Source: Achromobacter sp. Bel
Lineage (GTDB): Bacteria; Pseudomonadota; Gammaproteobacteria; Burkholderiales; Burkholderiaceae_B
Length of the DNA stretch: 64,000 bases
Assembly: GCF_012928505.1 (NCBI RefSeq)
Contig: NZ_JABBJN010000019.1
Coordinates: 40,739 to 104,738, forward strand
Direction of reading: 5' to 3'
Both the position numbers and the translations under genes were made by a program. How positions within the stretch are numbered: the first letter of the stretch is position 1; each line of letters opens with the position of its first letter. A model generated the notes under the pieces. It made no database searches, was not told the DNA's origin, and saw nothing but the letters and a program-made list of their open reading frames with translations. Shown piece by piece: positions 36,701 to 45,760 of this stretch.

Positions 36701-37695
36701 GGATCGACCATGCGCCACCAGGCCAGGTTGTCCAGCGCGGTGCCCCACAGCACGGCCTTCTTGCCGCCCGCGTTCATGGCGATGTTGCCGCCGACACAGG
36801 ACGCTTCGGCGGACGTCGGGTCCACGGCGAACACGAAGCCGGCGGCCTCGGCCGCTTCCGACACCCGCTTGGTCACCACGCCGGCGCCGGCATGGATGAC
36901 AGCCACGGGCTCGGTGAGCCCGGGCAAAATACAGGACTCGACCTTGCCCAGCTTGTCGAATTTTTCGGTGTTGATGACGGCCGACTTCCACGTCAACGGG
37001 ATGGCGCCGCCCGTATAGCCGGTGCCGCCCCCGCGCGGGACGATGGTCAGGCCCAGCTCGATACAGGCGGTGACCAGCGCGGCGATCTCGTCTTCGGAGT
37101 CCGGCGTCAGCACCACGAACGGGTATTCCACGCGCCAGTCGGTGGCGTCCGTCACGTGAGATACACGCGACAGGCCGTCGAACTTGATGTTGTCGCGCGC
37201 CGTGATACGGCCCAGCACCTTCTGCGCCTGCTTGCGCATCATGGTGGTCTGGTCGAACTCGCCTTCGAACGCGGCGATAGCGGAACGGGCCCGGGCCAGC
37301 AGACCGACGACCTTTTCGTCGCGGTGCGGATCGTGACCTTCCTCGGTGGGCGTGCCCGGTTCGCGGCGGCGGTCGATCTCGCCCAGGCGGTGGTGCAAGG
37401 CGTCAATGAGCTGCTTGCGGCGCTTGGGATTGTCCAGCAGGTCGTCTTGCAGGTACGGATTGCGGCGCACGACCCAGATGTCGCCCAGCACTTCGTACAG
37501 CATGCGCGCGGAGCGGCCGGTACGGCGTTCGCCGCGCAGGTCGCCGAGCAGGCTCCAGGCGTCTTCGCCCAGCAGCCGGCCGACAATCTCGCGGTCGGAG
37601 AACGACGTGTAGTTGTAGGGAATTTCGCGCAATCGCGCGGGTGCTGCGGGCGGCATCGCCCCGTTCAAGATGTGGCTAGCGAGTGGGGCGTTCAT
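33736..37695 (-). CDS. DUF3683-FAD-linked oxidase/Fe-S/CCG-domain dehydrogenase
   Basis: A 1319-residue multi-domain protein. An N-terminal DUF3683-type region (about 20-160) is followed by an FAD_binding_4 domain (185-335, [11 protein letters not shown] at 220-230, [11 protein letters not shown]). Then comes a FAD-oxidase C domain (to about 820; [10 protein letters not shown] 732-741, SGEHGIG 776-782). Two [4Fe-4S] motifs use C854/C857/C860/C864 and C916/C919/C922/C926, and two CCG repeats centre near 1066-1147 and 1191-1270. The layout is that of YdiJ-like D-2-hydroxyacid dehydrogenases, which pass electrons from FAD through Fe-S and CCG domains toward the quinone pool, extended by DUF3683. 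Substrate is inferred (D-2-hydroxyglutarate or D-lactate). It stands alone. Confidence 0.93.
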   Translation of the reverse strand: MNAPLASHILNGAMPPAAPARLREIPYNYTSFSDREIVGRLLGEDAWSLLGDLRGERRTGRSARMLYEVLGDIWVVRRNPYLQDDLLDNPKRRKQLIDALHHRLGEIDRRREPGTPTEEGHDPHRDEKVVGLLARARSAIAAFEGEFDQTTMMRKQAQKVLGRITARDNIKFDGLSRVSHVTDATDWRVEYPFVVLTPDSEDEIAALVTACIELGLTIVPRGGGTGYTGGAIPLTWKSAVINTEKFDKLGKVESCILPGLTEPVAVIHAGAGVVTKRVSEAAEAAGFVFAVDPTSAEASCVGGNIAMNAGGKKAVLWGTALDNLAWWRMVDPDGNWLEVSRLDHNMGKIHDVELARFELKWFDGKGKPGERLLKTETLEIKGRVFRKEGLGKDVTDKFLAGLPGIQKEGCDGLITSARWVLHRMPRHTRTVCMEFFGQARDAIPSIVEVKGYLDGEGKARGAILAGLEHLDERYLRAVGYATKSKRGVLPKMVLIGDIVGDDDDAVAAAASEVVRLANTRHGEGFVAVSAEARKKFWLDRSRTAAIARHTNAFKINEDVVIPLPRMGEYTDHIERINIELSTSNKLKLLGALDAYLCTPLPVGKADDADIDGTRAEVLAERTRQALELLGATRQRWQWLLDNLDLPLAQALPALHGLGLGDVHAALTERLAAQPDARVFDIVQDRTIRVSWKVEVLPGLQRAFSGAAYKKIVDELVAIHGRVLKSRVFVALHMHAGDGNVHTNIPVNSDDYEMLREAHQAVDRIMQIARDLDGVISGEHGIGLTKYEFLTEAELAPFQDYKRRVDPNGHFNAGKLMPGADLRHAWTPSFNLMGHESLIMQQSDIGAISESIKDCLRCGKCKPVCATHVPRANLLYSPRNKILATSLLVEAFLYEEQTRRGVSLKHWEEFEDVADHCTVCHKCYNPCPVDIDFGDVSMNMRAVLRRMGRKSFNPGTASAMFFLNAKDPATINATRKAMVGVGYKVQRAAHDLFSGLVKKQTAKPPATVGKPPLREQIVHFVNKKMPGGLPKQAARKLLDIEDANYVPIIRDPKGTTADTEAVFYFPGCGSERLFSQVGLATQAMLWHAGVQTVLPPGYLCCGYPQRGNGMTDKAEQIITDNRVLFHRVANTLNYLDIKTVVVSCGTCYDQLSGYEFDKIFPGCRLIDIHEYLLEKGIKLEGAKGVRYMYHDPCHTPMKLQEPMKTVRALVGDDAIKSDRCCGESGTLAVSRPDISTQVRFRKQEELLKGDAALRSDGFAGDVKVLTSCPSCLQGLSRYEGDTGMDADYIVVEMARHILGEGWMEDYVKRANAGGIERVLV

Positions 37696-37826
37696 GGCGG
37701 CAAGAGGGGCCCATAAAAAATTATTTTATGCCATTGGGCGGACTTGACCTCAAATACCCCTAAGAAGCCGGCCAAAAGCGGTGGGAAATGGTGGAAATCC
37801 GTCCCTATTTAAGCTGAAAGTCAGTA

Positions 37827-38363
37827 TCAGACCTGCCCGGGGAAGAACCACAGCAAGCCGGACGTCATCACCAGATAACGCAAGAATTTGCCGATGGCCA
37901 TATAGAGCACGCAGGGCCAAAAGGACAGTCGCAGCCATCCCGCCACCGCGCACAGCGGGTCGCCCACCGCCGGCAGCCACGACAGCAGCAGGGCCGGGGG
38001 GCCCATGCGGTGGATCCAGTCGTGCGCCCGCTCGTTCCAGCGCCCGCGCATGCGGCCGCTTTCGGTCGCGTCGGGGTGCGGGTGGGGGTGCTTTTCCTTC
38101 CAGCGCTGCATCGCGCGTTCGGCGCCCCACCCCATCCAATAGCTGATTGCGCCGCCTACGGTATTGCCGGCGGTGGCCACCAGGATGGCCGGCCAGAACA
38201 TGTCGGGCGACAGCTTGATATAGCCAAACACCGCCGGCTCGGAGCCCAGCGGCAGCAACGTGGCGGATACGAGCGACACCGTGAAAATGGCCGACAGGCC
38301 CACCGAGGGCAGCGCCAGCACCCCAAGGAGCCAGTGAACAGCGGATAAGAGGCTTTCTTCCAT
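37827..38363 (-). CDS. YqaA/DedA-like small membrane protein
   Basis: A 178-residue inner-membrane protein with hydrophobic segments at about 8-30, 45-70, 118-140 and 150-175. It includes LPLGSEPAVFGYIKL, AGNTVGGAISYWMG and LLSWLPAVGDPLC, characteristic of the YqaA branch of the SNARE-associated/DedA superfamily. A His/Pro-rich loop (KEKHPHPHPDATE) separates the halves. DedA-type proteins move undecaprenyl-phosphate or other lipids, but YqaA function is not known. The start at 38363 was chosen as the first codon giving the hydrophobic N terminus. Confidence 0.87.
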   Translation of the reverse strand: MEESLLSAVHWLLGVLALPSVGLSAIFTVSLVSATLLPLGSEPAVFGYIKLSPDMFWPAILVATAGNTVGGAISYWMGWGAERAMQRWKEKHPHPHPDATESGRMRGRWNERAHDWIHRMGPPALLLSWLPAVGDPLCAVAGWLRLSFWPCVLYMAIGKFLRYLVMTSGLLWFFPGQV

Positions 38364-38521
38364 GATGAGCGAGTGTAGCCGTGCGCAGGTGAATGACGAT
38401 CGGGCATCGATTCGGCCGTTCCCGTCCACGTAGCGTCATCACGGGCATAAACCTTTCAGGCGCTACGGCTTTCCCTGCAATAATCGTGCCCACGTCCCCA
38501 CTCTTGTCCCTGCAGCAGTCC

Positions 38522-40030
38522 ATGTCCACTGATTACCTGAAACGCATCCTGACCTCGAAGGTTTACGACGTCGCGGTTGAATCGCCGCTGGAAATAGCGC
38601 CCCAGCTATCCGCGCGGATCTCGAATACGGTCCTGCTCAAGCGCGAGGACACCCAGGCGGTTTTCAGCTTCAAGCTGCGCGGGGCGTACAACAAGATGGC
38701 CAATCTTGCGCCCGCGGTACGCAACCGCGGCGTCATCGCGGCATCGGCCGGCAATCACGCCCAGGGCGTGGCGTTGGCCGCCAGCCGGCTGGGCTGCCGC
38801 GCCGTCATCGTCATGCCCACGACCAGCCCGCAGGTGAAGATCGACGCGGTGCGCCGGCTGGGCGGCGAAGTCGTGCTGGCGGGCGAGAGCTTCACCGACG
38901 CCTACGCGCACGCGCAGATCCTGGAAAAGAAAGAAAAGCTGACCTTCGTCCACCCCTTTGACGATCCCGACGTGATCGCCGGCCAGGGCACGGTGGGCAT
39001 GGAGATCCTGCGCCAGCACCCGGGCCCCATTGACGCCATCTTCGTCGCCATCGGCGGCGGCGGGCTGATTTCCGGCGTGGCCGCCTATATCAAGCAGCTG
39101 CGGCCCGAGATCAAGATCATCGGCGTGCAGACCGAAGACTCCGACGCCATGCTGCGCAGCGTGCGCGCCGGCCGCCGCGTGCAACTGAGCGACGTGGGCC
39201 TGTTCTCGGACGGCACCGCCGTCAAGATGGTGGGCGCCGAAACCTTCAAGCTGACCCGCAAATACGTCGACGACTTCGTGGTGGTCGACACCGATTCGAT
39301 CTGCGCCGCCATCAAGGACGTGTTCCAGGACACGCGCAGCGTGCTGGAGCCCGCAGGCGCCATGGCGGTGGCCGGCGCCAAGCAGTACGCAGCCGAACAC
39401 CACCTGAAAGGCAAGACGCTGGTGGCCATCGCCTGCGGCGCGAACATGAACTTCGACCGCCTGCGCTTCGTGGCCGAACGCGCCGAAGTGGGTGAAATGC
39501 GCGAAGCCGTCTTCGCCGTGACCATGCCTGAGCAGCGCGGCAGCTTCCGCCGCTTCTGTGAACTGGTGGGCGAACGCAGCGTCACGGAATTCAACTACCG
39601 CATCTCGGATGCGGACCGCGCCCATGTCTTTGTCGGCATCCAGGTGTCGTCCGCCGCCGAACCGGACAAGATCGCCGCGAACTTCCGCCGCCACGGTTTC
39701 GACACGCTGGACCTGACGCACGACGAAATGGCCAAGACCCACCTGCGCCACATGGTGGGCGGGCGCTCTTCGCTTGCGCGCGACGAATTGCTGTACCGCT
39801 TTGAATTCCCGGAGCGCCCGGGCGCGCTGATGCGTTTCTTGAACGCAATGAATCCGGACTGGAACATCAGCCTGTTCCATTACCGCAACCAGGGCGCCGA
39901 CTACGGCCGCATCCTGATCGGCATCCAGGTGCCGGCGGCGGACAAGAAGCAATTCCGCACGTTCGTGGCCGAACTCGGCTACCCGCATTGGAACGAGACC
40001 GACAACCCGGCCTACAAGCTGTTCCTGTAG
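38522..40030 (+). CDS. ilvA: threonine ammonia-lyase, biosynthetic
   Basis: A 502-residue PLP enzyme that deaminates threonine to 2-oxobutyrate, the first step of isoleucine synthesis. The PLP lysine is K51 (SFKLRGAYN), the phosphate loop is IGGGGLISG, and two C-terminal ACT-like regulatory domains (about 325-410 and 420-502) allow feedback by isoleucine. Length matches the long biosynthetic form (E. coli 514). Stand-alone gene. Confidence 0.96.
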   Translation: MSTDYLKRILTSKVYDVAVESPLEIAPQLSARISNTVLLKREDTQAVFSFKLRGAYNKMANLAPAVRNRGVIAASAGNHAQGVALAASRLGCRAVIVMPTTSPQVKIDAVRRLGGEVVLAGESFTDAYAHAQILEKKEKLTFVHPFDDPDVIAGQGTVGMEILRQHPGPIDAIFVAIGGGGLISGVAAYIKQLRPEIKIIGVQTEDSDAMLRSVRAGRRVQLSDVGLFSDGTAVKMVGAETFKLTRKYVDDFVVVDTDSICAAIKDVFQDTRSVLEPAGAMAVAGAKQYAAEHHLKGKTLVAIACGANMNFDRLRFVAERAEVGEMREAVFAVTMPEQRGSFRRFCELVGERSVTEFNYRISDADRAHVFVGIQVSSAAEPDKIAANFRRHGFDTLDLTHDEMAKTHLRHMVGGRSSLARDELLYRFEFPERPGALMRFLNAMNPDWNISLFHYRNQGADYGRILIGIQVPAADKKQFRTFVAELGYPHWNETDNPAYKLFL

Positions 40031-40068
40031 CGGCGGCGCCAGGCGCCGCACGGCCGCCCCAATGCGAG

Positions 40069-40090
40069 AGGGCCTCCTGGCGGAGGCCCT
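40069..40090 (+). terminator. hairpin after ilvA
   Basis: AGGGCCTCC (40069-40077), loop TGGC and GGAGGCCCT (40082-40090) form a 9-bp stem 38 nt after the ilvA stop. The tail TCCCTTCTG has few T residues, so it is a weak intrinsic or Rho-assisted terminator. Confidence 0.6.
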
Positions 40091-40110
40091 TCCCTTCTGA
40101 CCGTCAAACA

Positions 40111-40199
40111 CGCCCGGCCGGACCCAAGTAGGGGGGGGTTCGCTGTCACTCGGCGGCTTACGGAGATAAGCCGCGCATTCAGCAAGGTCCGGCCGGGCG
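40111..40199. repeat. nested inverted repeats between ilvA and the porin gene
   Basis: CGCCCGGCCGGACC (40111-40124) pairs perfectly with GGTCCGGCCGGGCG (40186-40199), a 14-bp outer stem. Inside is a second 8-bp stem GCGGCTTA (40153-40160)/TAAGCCGC (40167-40174) with a 6-nt loop, and a run of eight G at about 40131-40138. It ends 10 nt before the porin stop on the minus strand. This could be a compound terminator or a structured RNA; no T-run follows. Confidence 0.6.
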
Positions 40200-40208
40200 C
40201 TTTGCCGC

Positions 40209-41321
40209 TTAGAACCGGTGACGAATACCCATTGCGACCGCGGTGTCGCGCGCATCGTGCTGGAATGCGTAGTTGTCGCCGTAGGAGGCGTACGCGTACA
40301 GGTTGGTGCGCTTGGTGAAGTCGTAGGTGTAGCCCAGGCTGTACACGTTGAACGTGGCGTCGTCGCCCGTCAGCTTGTCGTTGCCCGGGGTTGCGCGCTG
40401 CCACGAACCGAACACGGCGTGACGGCCCAACGGCACGGTGGCGCCGATCAGGTACGAGTTGGCGCGGAAGCCGTCAGCCAGCTTGAACGAGCCCAGGTTG
40501 TTCATGCCATCGGGCGTGGTGCCCATGTTCTGGCCGACGAACCAGCCGTCGCGGGTCTGGCCGAACGCGGCAGCCAGCTTCACGACTTCAAAGTCGTACG
40601 AACCGCCGATGATGTATTCCTGGATGCGGGCCGAGTCTTGGCCGCCGACGCGCTTGTTCGTCGGATCGAAACGGTCGTAGGCAAGCGCCAGGTTCAGCGG
40701 GCCGTTGACGTACTGCACGCCGGCAGTCAGCACGCGGTTGTTGTCGCCCGTGGCGAAGCCGGTCTGGGTCGTGTCGCTGACGCTGTCGTCGGCGCTGAAC
40801 GAATAGCCCACGCCCACCTTGAAACCGCTCAGGCTCGGGGTCTGGTACAGGACCATGTTGTCCAGGCGCATCGTGTTGGCGCTGCCGAACGTGGTGCCCA
40901 TGTTGGCGGTGTTGTAGCTGATCGAGAACGGGTCGATCGAACCGAAGTACTTCGACGCCAGGTTCGTCTGGCGGCCGAATTCAAGACGGCCCCACGAGTC
41001 GCTGTCCAGGCCCACGGTGGCCTGGCGGCCGAACAGGCGGCCGTTCTGCAGCGATTTACCGTTCATGGGGCCGAAGCCGCCTTCCAACGTGAACACGGCG
41101 CGCAGGCCGTCACCCAGGTCTTCCGTGCCGCGCAGGCCGAAGCGCGAACCGCTGCTCACGCCCTGCACGCCACCGAAACGGCTTTGCGACACCCCATTGA
41201 ACTTCACTTGCTCGTAGCCGATACCGGCGTCGATCAAGCCGTACAGCGTCACGGAGTCTGCGGCTTGCGCGGCGCCGGCAAAGCCTGCCAACAACGCGAC
41301 GGCCAATAGCGTCTTCTTCAT
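40209..41321 (-). CDS. Gram-negative porin (Bordetella-type general porin)
   Basis: A 370-residue outer-membrane beta-barrel protein, trimeric by family, with a signal peptide cut at AQA/AD (residue 20). It shows SVTLYGLIDAGIGYEQV, RFGLRGTEDLGDGL, GRLFGRQATVGL, WGRLEFGRQTNLA, alternating aromatic strands and a C-terminal RHRF ending in Phe, the BAM recognition signal. It allows diffusion of small hydrophilic solutes. GGGGAC precedes the ATG at 41321; the 12 nt before that give a spurious longer reading. Confidence 0.95.
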   Translation of the reverse strand: MKKTLLAVALLAGFAGAAQAADSVTLYGLIDAGIGYEQVKFNGVSQSRFGGVQGVSSGSRFGLRGTEDLGDGLRAVFTLEGGFGPMNGKSLQNGRLFGRQATVGLDSDSWGRLEFGRQTNLASKYFGSIDPFSISYNTANMGTTFGSANTMRLDNMVLYQTPSLSGFKVGVGYSFSADDSVSDTTQTGFATGDNNRVLTAGVQYVNGPLNLALAYDRFDPTNKRVGGQDSARIQEYIIGGSYDFEVVKLAAAFGQTRDGWFVGQNMGTTPDGMNNLGSFKLADGFRANSYLIGATVPLGRHAVFGSWQRATPGNDKLTGDDATFNVYSLGYTYDFTKRTNLYAYASYGDNYAFQHDARDTAVAMGIRHRF

Positions 41322-41765
41322 ATAAGTCCCCAAAATGGCGAGATGAAAGGCATCCGCAAACGCGCCATCCGAACGACGGGGCCTTTGCGTGCCGCTGCGA
41401 ACAAGCAGGCGGCGTCTGCACTGAATCTAGTGTCCGGCTTGCGGCAACCCGAAGTAACACGGATTTCGACGAACTACTTTCCATGGTTGGGATAATGACG
41501 GCAAGCTGATACCTCGCCGGGATCGGAAACCTGCGTTAACGCCTTGAAAATAAATATGAATCATTGCTCGCAAATCGGGAACGCCCGGCGTCCGAGCCGT
41601 TCGGCGCGCCGGATTCAACGACAACACTTGTTCGCGCGGGCGGACAGTTTTGCGGCAAAAACGCCACACTGTTTCGTCGCCCCCGCCCCCGGCGGACAAT
41701 AAAAAACCCCTCGGCGTCTCAAGGGGTTTCTCGTGACCATCGGGGGCAGGCGTCGGGCGCCAGGC
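41322..41765. other. 444-bp region between porin and DUF4148 gene
   Basis: No gene is supported; a 90-codon minus-strand frame (41427-41699) has neither homology nor a ribosome site. The region must hold the porin promoter and leader, as expected for a strongly expressed porin. It also holds the terminator of the DUF4148 gene at its right end. Confidence 0.5.
41701..41729 (-). terminator. intrinsic terminator of the DUF4148 gene
   Basis: On the minus strand AAACCCCT (41729-41722), a 10-nt loop and AGGGGTTT (41711-41704) are followed by further T residues (complement of 41703-41701). It lies 37 nt after the DUF4148 stop. Confidence 0.85.
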
Positions 41766-42149
41766 TTACTTGCCCTTGGGCGGGTAGTCCAGTTCACCGA
41801 AGGTGTATTCGCCGCGGGCCTTGGCTTCGGCCAATTCCTGGCGGACTTGTTCGCGCGTCTTGCCGCCGGATTGCGACACGGCGGCGCGGGGCGGGTAATC
41901 CAGTTCGGCGGTCGTGACCTGCCCGGCGGCCTTGGCGCTTTGCAATTCTTGCTGGACCTGGTCGCGCGTCATGCTGGTTTGCGTTGCGGCGGCGGGCGGG
42001 TAGTCCAGTTCGCCGAACGTGACCTGGCCGGCGGCCTTGGCGGCCTGCAGTTCTTGTTGGACCTGTTCACGCGTCTTGCCATCGGCGTGGGCGGCGGACA
42101 TGCCTACCAGGGTTGCGGTGACCATAAGTGCGGTTGCTAGTGCTTTCAT
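41766..42149 (-). CDS. DUF4148 periplasmic protein with three tandem repeats
   Basis: A 127-residue secreted protein. A signal peptide (about 1-22, AHA) is followed by three copies of a 28-residue unit at 25-52, 60-87 and 97-124, each of the form K/M-TR-E/D-QV-QQEL-xxAKAAGQ-x-T-xx-ELDYPP. DUF4148 proteins usually carry one unit and are abundant in Burkholderiales envelopes; function is unknown. The repeat joins a charged amphipathic helix to a fixed ELDYPP turn. It has its own terminator and is divergent from a LysR regulator that may control it. Confidence 0.88.
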   Translation of the reverse strand: MKALATALMVTATLVGMSAAHADGKTREQVQQELQAAKAAGQVTFGELDYPPAAATQTSMTRDQVQQELQSAKAAGQVTTAELDYPPRAAVSQSGGKTREQVRQELAEAKARGEYTFGELDYPPKGK

Positions 42150-42532
42150 TGTGATGACTCCATCCTAAACCTTGCACAGCGTCTTCTGCCAGGCTGGCAG
42201 GTGCGATGTGACCGTTTGATTGATGGAACGAAGTATCTGGTGATTGGCGCCTAGTAAAAACCCTTATTTTGGTGAACATATTTTCACGGGTGGGACAATT
42301 GCACGATGTATCCGGTGCAATGTGCGCGATTCTTGCGCAGTTCCCCTGTAGACCCAGGCACGACAAGCCTTGCGGGCGTTCAGCCCCAAGCAAGCTGGGT
42401 AACGGGATACGTGCCCGCCGCCCGGGGAACAGGATGTTCCGTGTGGATAAATAGACATTTCTGCTGGCGGGACAATAATTCCATTTATCATACAAACCTG
42501 CCAGAAATGGAATTTTGAGTGTAGAGGGCCTT
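42150..42532. promoter_or_regulatory. 383-bp divergent regulatory region, DUF4148 gene / LysR gene
   Basis: No gene is seen. The region contains an ATTGCAC/GTGCAAT inverted repeat with a 10-nt spacer (42298-42321), two copies of GGYGGGACAAT (42289-42299 and 42466-42476), and a 10-bp inverted repeat just before the LysR start (42477-42514). These are candidate LysR operators. Confidence 0.5.
42477..42514. repeat. 10-bp inverted repeat before the LysR gene
   Basis: AATTCCATTT (42477-42486) and AAATGGAATT (42505-42514) are exact complements separated by 18 nt. They end 18 nt before the LysR ATG. It could be an autoregulatory operator or an mRNA hairpin next to the ribosome site. Confidence 0.6.
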
Positions 42533-43423
42533 ATGGATATCCAGCTTAACGACATCGCGCTTTTCGTCGAAGTCGCCAAGCGCAAGAACTTCAGCCACGC
42601 GGCGGAAGCCTTGAATATTCCAACCTCCACGCTCTCTCGACGGGTCAGCGAACTGGAACGCAGCGTGGGCATGCGCCTGTTGAACCGCAGCACGCGCAAG
42701 ATCGACCTGACCGAAGCGGGCGCCATCTACTTTGAACGCTGCCGGCATATCGTGGAAGAAGCGCGCATTGCGCACGACCAGCTGCTCGACATGGCGGTGC
42801 AGCCCAAGGGCCGCCTGCGCATTTCGCTGCCCACGAGCCTGGCTCAGTTGTTCCTGCCCGCCGTCATCAGCGAATTCCGCGAGCAGCATCCCGACATCGA
42901 ATGCGATTTCGATTTGAGCATGCGCCCGATCGATCCCATCAGCAATCCGTTCGACCTGATCCTGCGCTTCGGGCAACAGCCCGATTCCAGCCTGATCTCG
43001 CGCAAGATCGTGCTGATGGCCCACCAGCTTTACGCCTCGCCCGACTATCTGGCCCGCCACGGCGAGCCGCGCGTGCCCGCCGACCTGACGCACCACGAAT
43101 GCCTGCGGCCGACCATGCGCGAAGAGTCATCCTTCTGGATGCTGCATTCGGGTGATAAGGTGGAACGCGTGCAGGTGTCCGGCCGCTTGTCGGCGAACAA
43201 TGTGGGCATGCTGGGGCGCCTGGCCGGCCAGGGCCTGGGCATTACGCCTCTGTTGGTGTTCGATGCGATGGAACGCGCCATCAAGCAAGCGGGATTGGTG
43301 CGGGTGCTTCCCGACTGGAGCCTGACGCCCCTGCCGCTGTTCGCACTGTTGCCTTCTCGCATGCTGCCCGCCAAGACCAAGGCATTCCTGGATTTCATCC
43401 AGCCCCGGCTATCGGATTCCTGA
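42533..43423 (+). CDS. LysR family transcriptional regulator
   Basis: A 296-residue LysR regulator. The winged HTH is at about 4-62 (KRKNFSHAAEALNIPTSTLSRRVSELERSVGMRLLNRSTRKIDLTEAG in that span). A periplasmic-binding-like effector domain follows from about 90, belonging to the branch with PKGRLRISLPTS and LLxRFGQ-like strands. A GAGGG site precedes ATG 42533. Divergent from the DUF4148 gene, which is the most likely target. The effector is unknown. Confidence 0.92.
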   Translation: MDIQLNDIALFVEVAKRKNFSHAAEALNIPTSTLSRRVSELERSVGMRLLNRSTRKIDLTEAGAIYFERCRHIVEEARIAHDQLLDMAVQPKGRLRISLPTSLAQLFLPAVISEFREQHPDIECDFDLSMRPIDPISNPFDLILRFGQQPDSSLISRKIVLMAHQLYASPDYLARHGEPRVPADLTHHECLRPTMREESSFWMLHSGDKVERVQVSGRLSANNVGMLGRLAGQGLGITPLLVFDAMERAIKQAGLVRVLPDWSLTPLPLFALLPSRMLPAKTKAFLDFIQPRLSDS

Positions 43424-43459
43424 TCCGGGCGCGGCGGCTTGGCCGCGGCCCCGTTACGG

Positions 43460-44011
43460 TTACGGCGTGGCGTCGCCGTACTGACAGACCGTATAGAGCG
43501 GCGTGCCGGTGGCGGCCACCTTGGCCGAACCGCCCAGATCGGGCAGATCGATGATGGCGGCCGCTTCGACCACGTTTGCCCCCAGCCGCTGAAGCAGCTT
43601 GATGGCGGCCAGCATGGTGCCGCCCGTGGCGATCAGGTCGTCGACCAGCAGCACGCGTTGGCCGGTGCGCACGGAATCCGTATGCATCTCGACCGCGGCA
43701 TTGCCGTATTCAAGCGAGTATTCCTCGGCCACGGTGCGGTAGGGCAGCTTGCCCTTCTTGCGCACCGGCACGAAACCCAGATTCAGCTCATAGGCCAGCA
43801 CGCTGCCCACAATGAAGCCGCGCGCGTCCACGCCCGCCACCAGATCCAGGCGCTGGCGCATATAACGGTAGACGAACAGATCGATCAGCACCCGGAACGC
43901 GCGCGGGTCTTGCAGAACCGGCGTGATGTCGCGGAACACGACACCCGGTTGGGGCCAGTCCGGAACACTGCGGATGGTGCGCCGGATGTACTCGGCGTTG
44001 TCGGTCTGCAT
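43460..44011 (-). CDS. apt: adenine phosphoribosyltransferase
   Basis: A 183-residue purine-salvage enzyme converting adenine plus PRPP to AMP. The PRPP-binding loop [14 protein letters not shown] is at 120-133, [10 protein letters not shown] at 60-69 and the KKGKLPYRT flexible loop at 85-93. Slightly longer than typical with a short C-terminal tail. It follows cydC on the same strand, 54 nt downstream, and could be read through. Confidence 0.96.
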   Translation of the reverse strand: MQTDNAEYIRRTIRSVPDWPQPGVVFRDITPVLQDPRAFRVLIDLFVYRYMRQRLDLVAGVDARGFIVGSVLAYELNLGFVPVRKKGKLPYRTVAEEYSLEYGNAAVEMHTDSVRTGQRVLLVDDLIATGGTMLAAIKLLQRLGANVVEAAAIIDLPDLGGSAKVAATGTPLYTVCQYGDATP

Positions 44012-44065
44012 GGAAGGCGGCCCTGAAGAATTGAAGCAAGGCGAACTATAACCCTGCCACTGCGC

Positions 44066-45760
44066 TTAAGCCAGGATTGCCGCCAGTGACAAGTCATGTA
44101 AGCGCGCATCGCGCAATTCGTAGCAGCGGTCGACCGCGCCGGGGGGCAGCGCCGCGTGCGTGGCCAGCACCACGGTGCGTCCCCGCACCGCCCGTTCCAG
44201 GTCATTGAAGAAGTCGGTTTGCGCCGCGGCGTCCAGGCCGGCGGTCGGTTCATCCAGCACGATGACCGCCGCCGGCGACAGCAGCGCCCGCGCCAGGCAC
44301 AGGCGGCGCGCCTGGCCCGCCGACAGCTGCGAGCCCGTCTCTCCCGCCCAGGTATCCAACCCGTCGGGCAGGCCACGCACGAAATCGCCCAACCTCGCCG
44401 CGTCCAGCGCGCCCCATAGCGCGGCGTCATCCGCGCCGGGGTCCCCGATCAGCAGGTTCGTGCGCAACGTGCCCAGGAAGACGGGCGCATCCTGGGACAG
44501 CAAGGCGATGCGACGATGCCAATCCGCCTGCGTGCAATCGCGCGCGTCGCAGCCGCCAAAGCGCACGCGCCCCGATTCCGGATCTTCCAGGCGCAGGATC
44601 AGATGCAGCAGCGTGGATTTGCCCTGCCCGCTCGCCCCCACGATGGCGACACGCTCGCCCGGCTCGATCCGCAAGTCCACGCCGTCCAGCACCGCCGGGC
44701 AAGCGCCCTCCCCGCGGGACGGATAGCGGAACACCACGCCGTCCAGCTCCAGCGCGCCCGCGGGCGGCAAGGCGCGTGGGGCCGGCGCGTCCTGCATGTC
44801 GGGCTGCGCTTGCGTCACGTCCCGGATCCGCGCGGCCGCCGACATGGCCGACCCCATGCGGGAAGCGCCGCGCATGATGGGACCCGCCACTTCGAAAATG
44901 CCGATCACGGCCAGCAGCAGCCCGACCAGCACCGGACCTTCAATCCGCCCCGCCTCATGCGTCCCCAACCCAAACCACAGCAACGCCAACACCGAGAGGC
45001 CGGCCGCGACTTGCAGACACCACTGCCCGCGCGCTGCCACCCGGGCCTGGCTGCGGCGCGCCCGCGCGCTGGCGTCGCACAGCCGTTCGAAATGCGCGGC
45101 GGTCGGCGCCTGGGCATGCAACGCCACCATATCCGCGTGCCCGTCCACCGCATCCAGCGTGGCCGCACGCAGCCCTGCCGCGCTTTCCTGAGCGGCCGCG
45201 CCCGGCTTGCGCGCCGCGCGCAGCAGCCACGCCGGCACCAGGACACAGGCGGTCAGCAACGCCAGCGCAAACGCCAGCGCGGCGGCAGGCACCCACATGC
45301 CCAGCACCGCCGTCAGTACGGCGCCGCCCAGAATGGCGGTTGCCAAAGGCGCCAGCACGAACAGGAAGACGGTATCCAGCGCGTCGACGTCGCCCGTCAT
45401 GCGCGCCACCAGATCGCCGCTGCGGTACTTCGCCAACTGGCGCGGCGTCAACCGGATCAGCGCCCCGAACACCGTGGCGCGCAGATCCGCCAACAGGCGC
45501 AACGTGGCCGAATGGCCCACGACGCGGTCCGCATAGCGCGACACAATGCGCAGAAAAGACAGGCCGCGCACCAGGGCGGACGGCGCGAACAGGTTGAACA
45601 CTCCGCCCGCCCCCGCCAACGCCGCGCCCGTCAGGAACCAGCCGGACACGCCAAGCAATCCGACGCCTGCCGCGACCGTCGCCAACGCACAGAATAATGC
45701 GAGTAAAAGCCCGCTTTTACGGCGTACGTACAGGGGCGCCAGCAACAACAGGTTCTTCAT
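44066..45760 (-). CDS. cydC: thiol reductant ABC exporter subunit CydC
   Basis: A 564-residue half-transporter with an N-terminal membrane domain (six helices, about 1-310) and a C-terminal ABC ATPase. Walker A is GASGQGKST, the signature LSAGQARRL and Walker B VIVLDEP. CydDC exports cysteine and glutathione to the periplasm and is needed to assemble cytochrome bd. The start overlaps the cydD stop by 4 nt. Confidence 0.95.
   Translation of the reverse strand: MKNLLLLAPLYVRRKSGLLLALFCALATVAAGVGLLGVSGWFLTGAALAGAGGVFNLFAPSALVRGLSFLRIVSRYADRVVGHSATLRLLADLRATVFGALIRLTPRQLAKYRSGDLVARMTGDVDALDTVFLFVLAPLATAILGGAVLTAVLGMWVPAAALAFALALLTACVLVPAWLLRAARKPGAAAQESAAGLRAATLDAVDGHADMVALHAQAPTAAHFERLCDASARARRSQARVAARGQWCLQVAAGLSVLALLWFGLGTHEAGRIEGPVLVGLLLAVIGIFEVAGPIMRGASRMGSAMSAAARIRDVTQAQPDMQDAPAPRALPPAGALELDGVVFRYPSRGEGACPAVLDGVDLRIEPGERVAIVGASGQGKSTLLHLILRLEDPESGRVRFGGCDARDCTQADWHRRIALLSQDAPVFLGTLRTNLLIGDPGADDAALWGALDAARLGDFVRGLPDGLDTWAGETGSQLSAGQARRLCLARALLSPAAVIVLDEPTAGLDAAAQTDFFNDLERAVRGRTVVLATHAALPPGAVDRCYELRDARLHDLSLAAILA

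Noticed and set aside
33811..37716. 1301-codon open frame antisense to the FAD/Fe-S dehydrogenase gene
   Set aside because: It mirrors the codon pattern of the opposite gene, which has strong G/C at third positions; its translation is Ala/Gly/His/Val-rich with no domain. A GC artefact.
38606..40255. 549-codon frame antisense to ilvA
   Set aside because: Same GC-driven shadow effect; no homology-like motifs.
41427..41699. 90-codon minus-strand frame between porin and DUF4148 genes
   Set aside because: No ribosome site, irregular composition, and it lies where the porin promoter and a terminator are expected.
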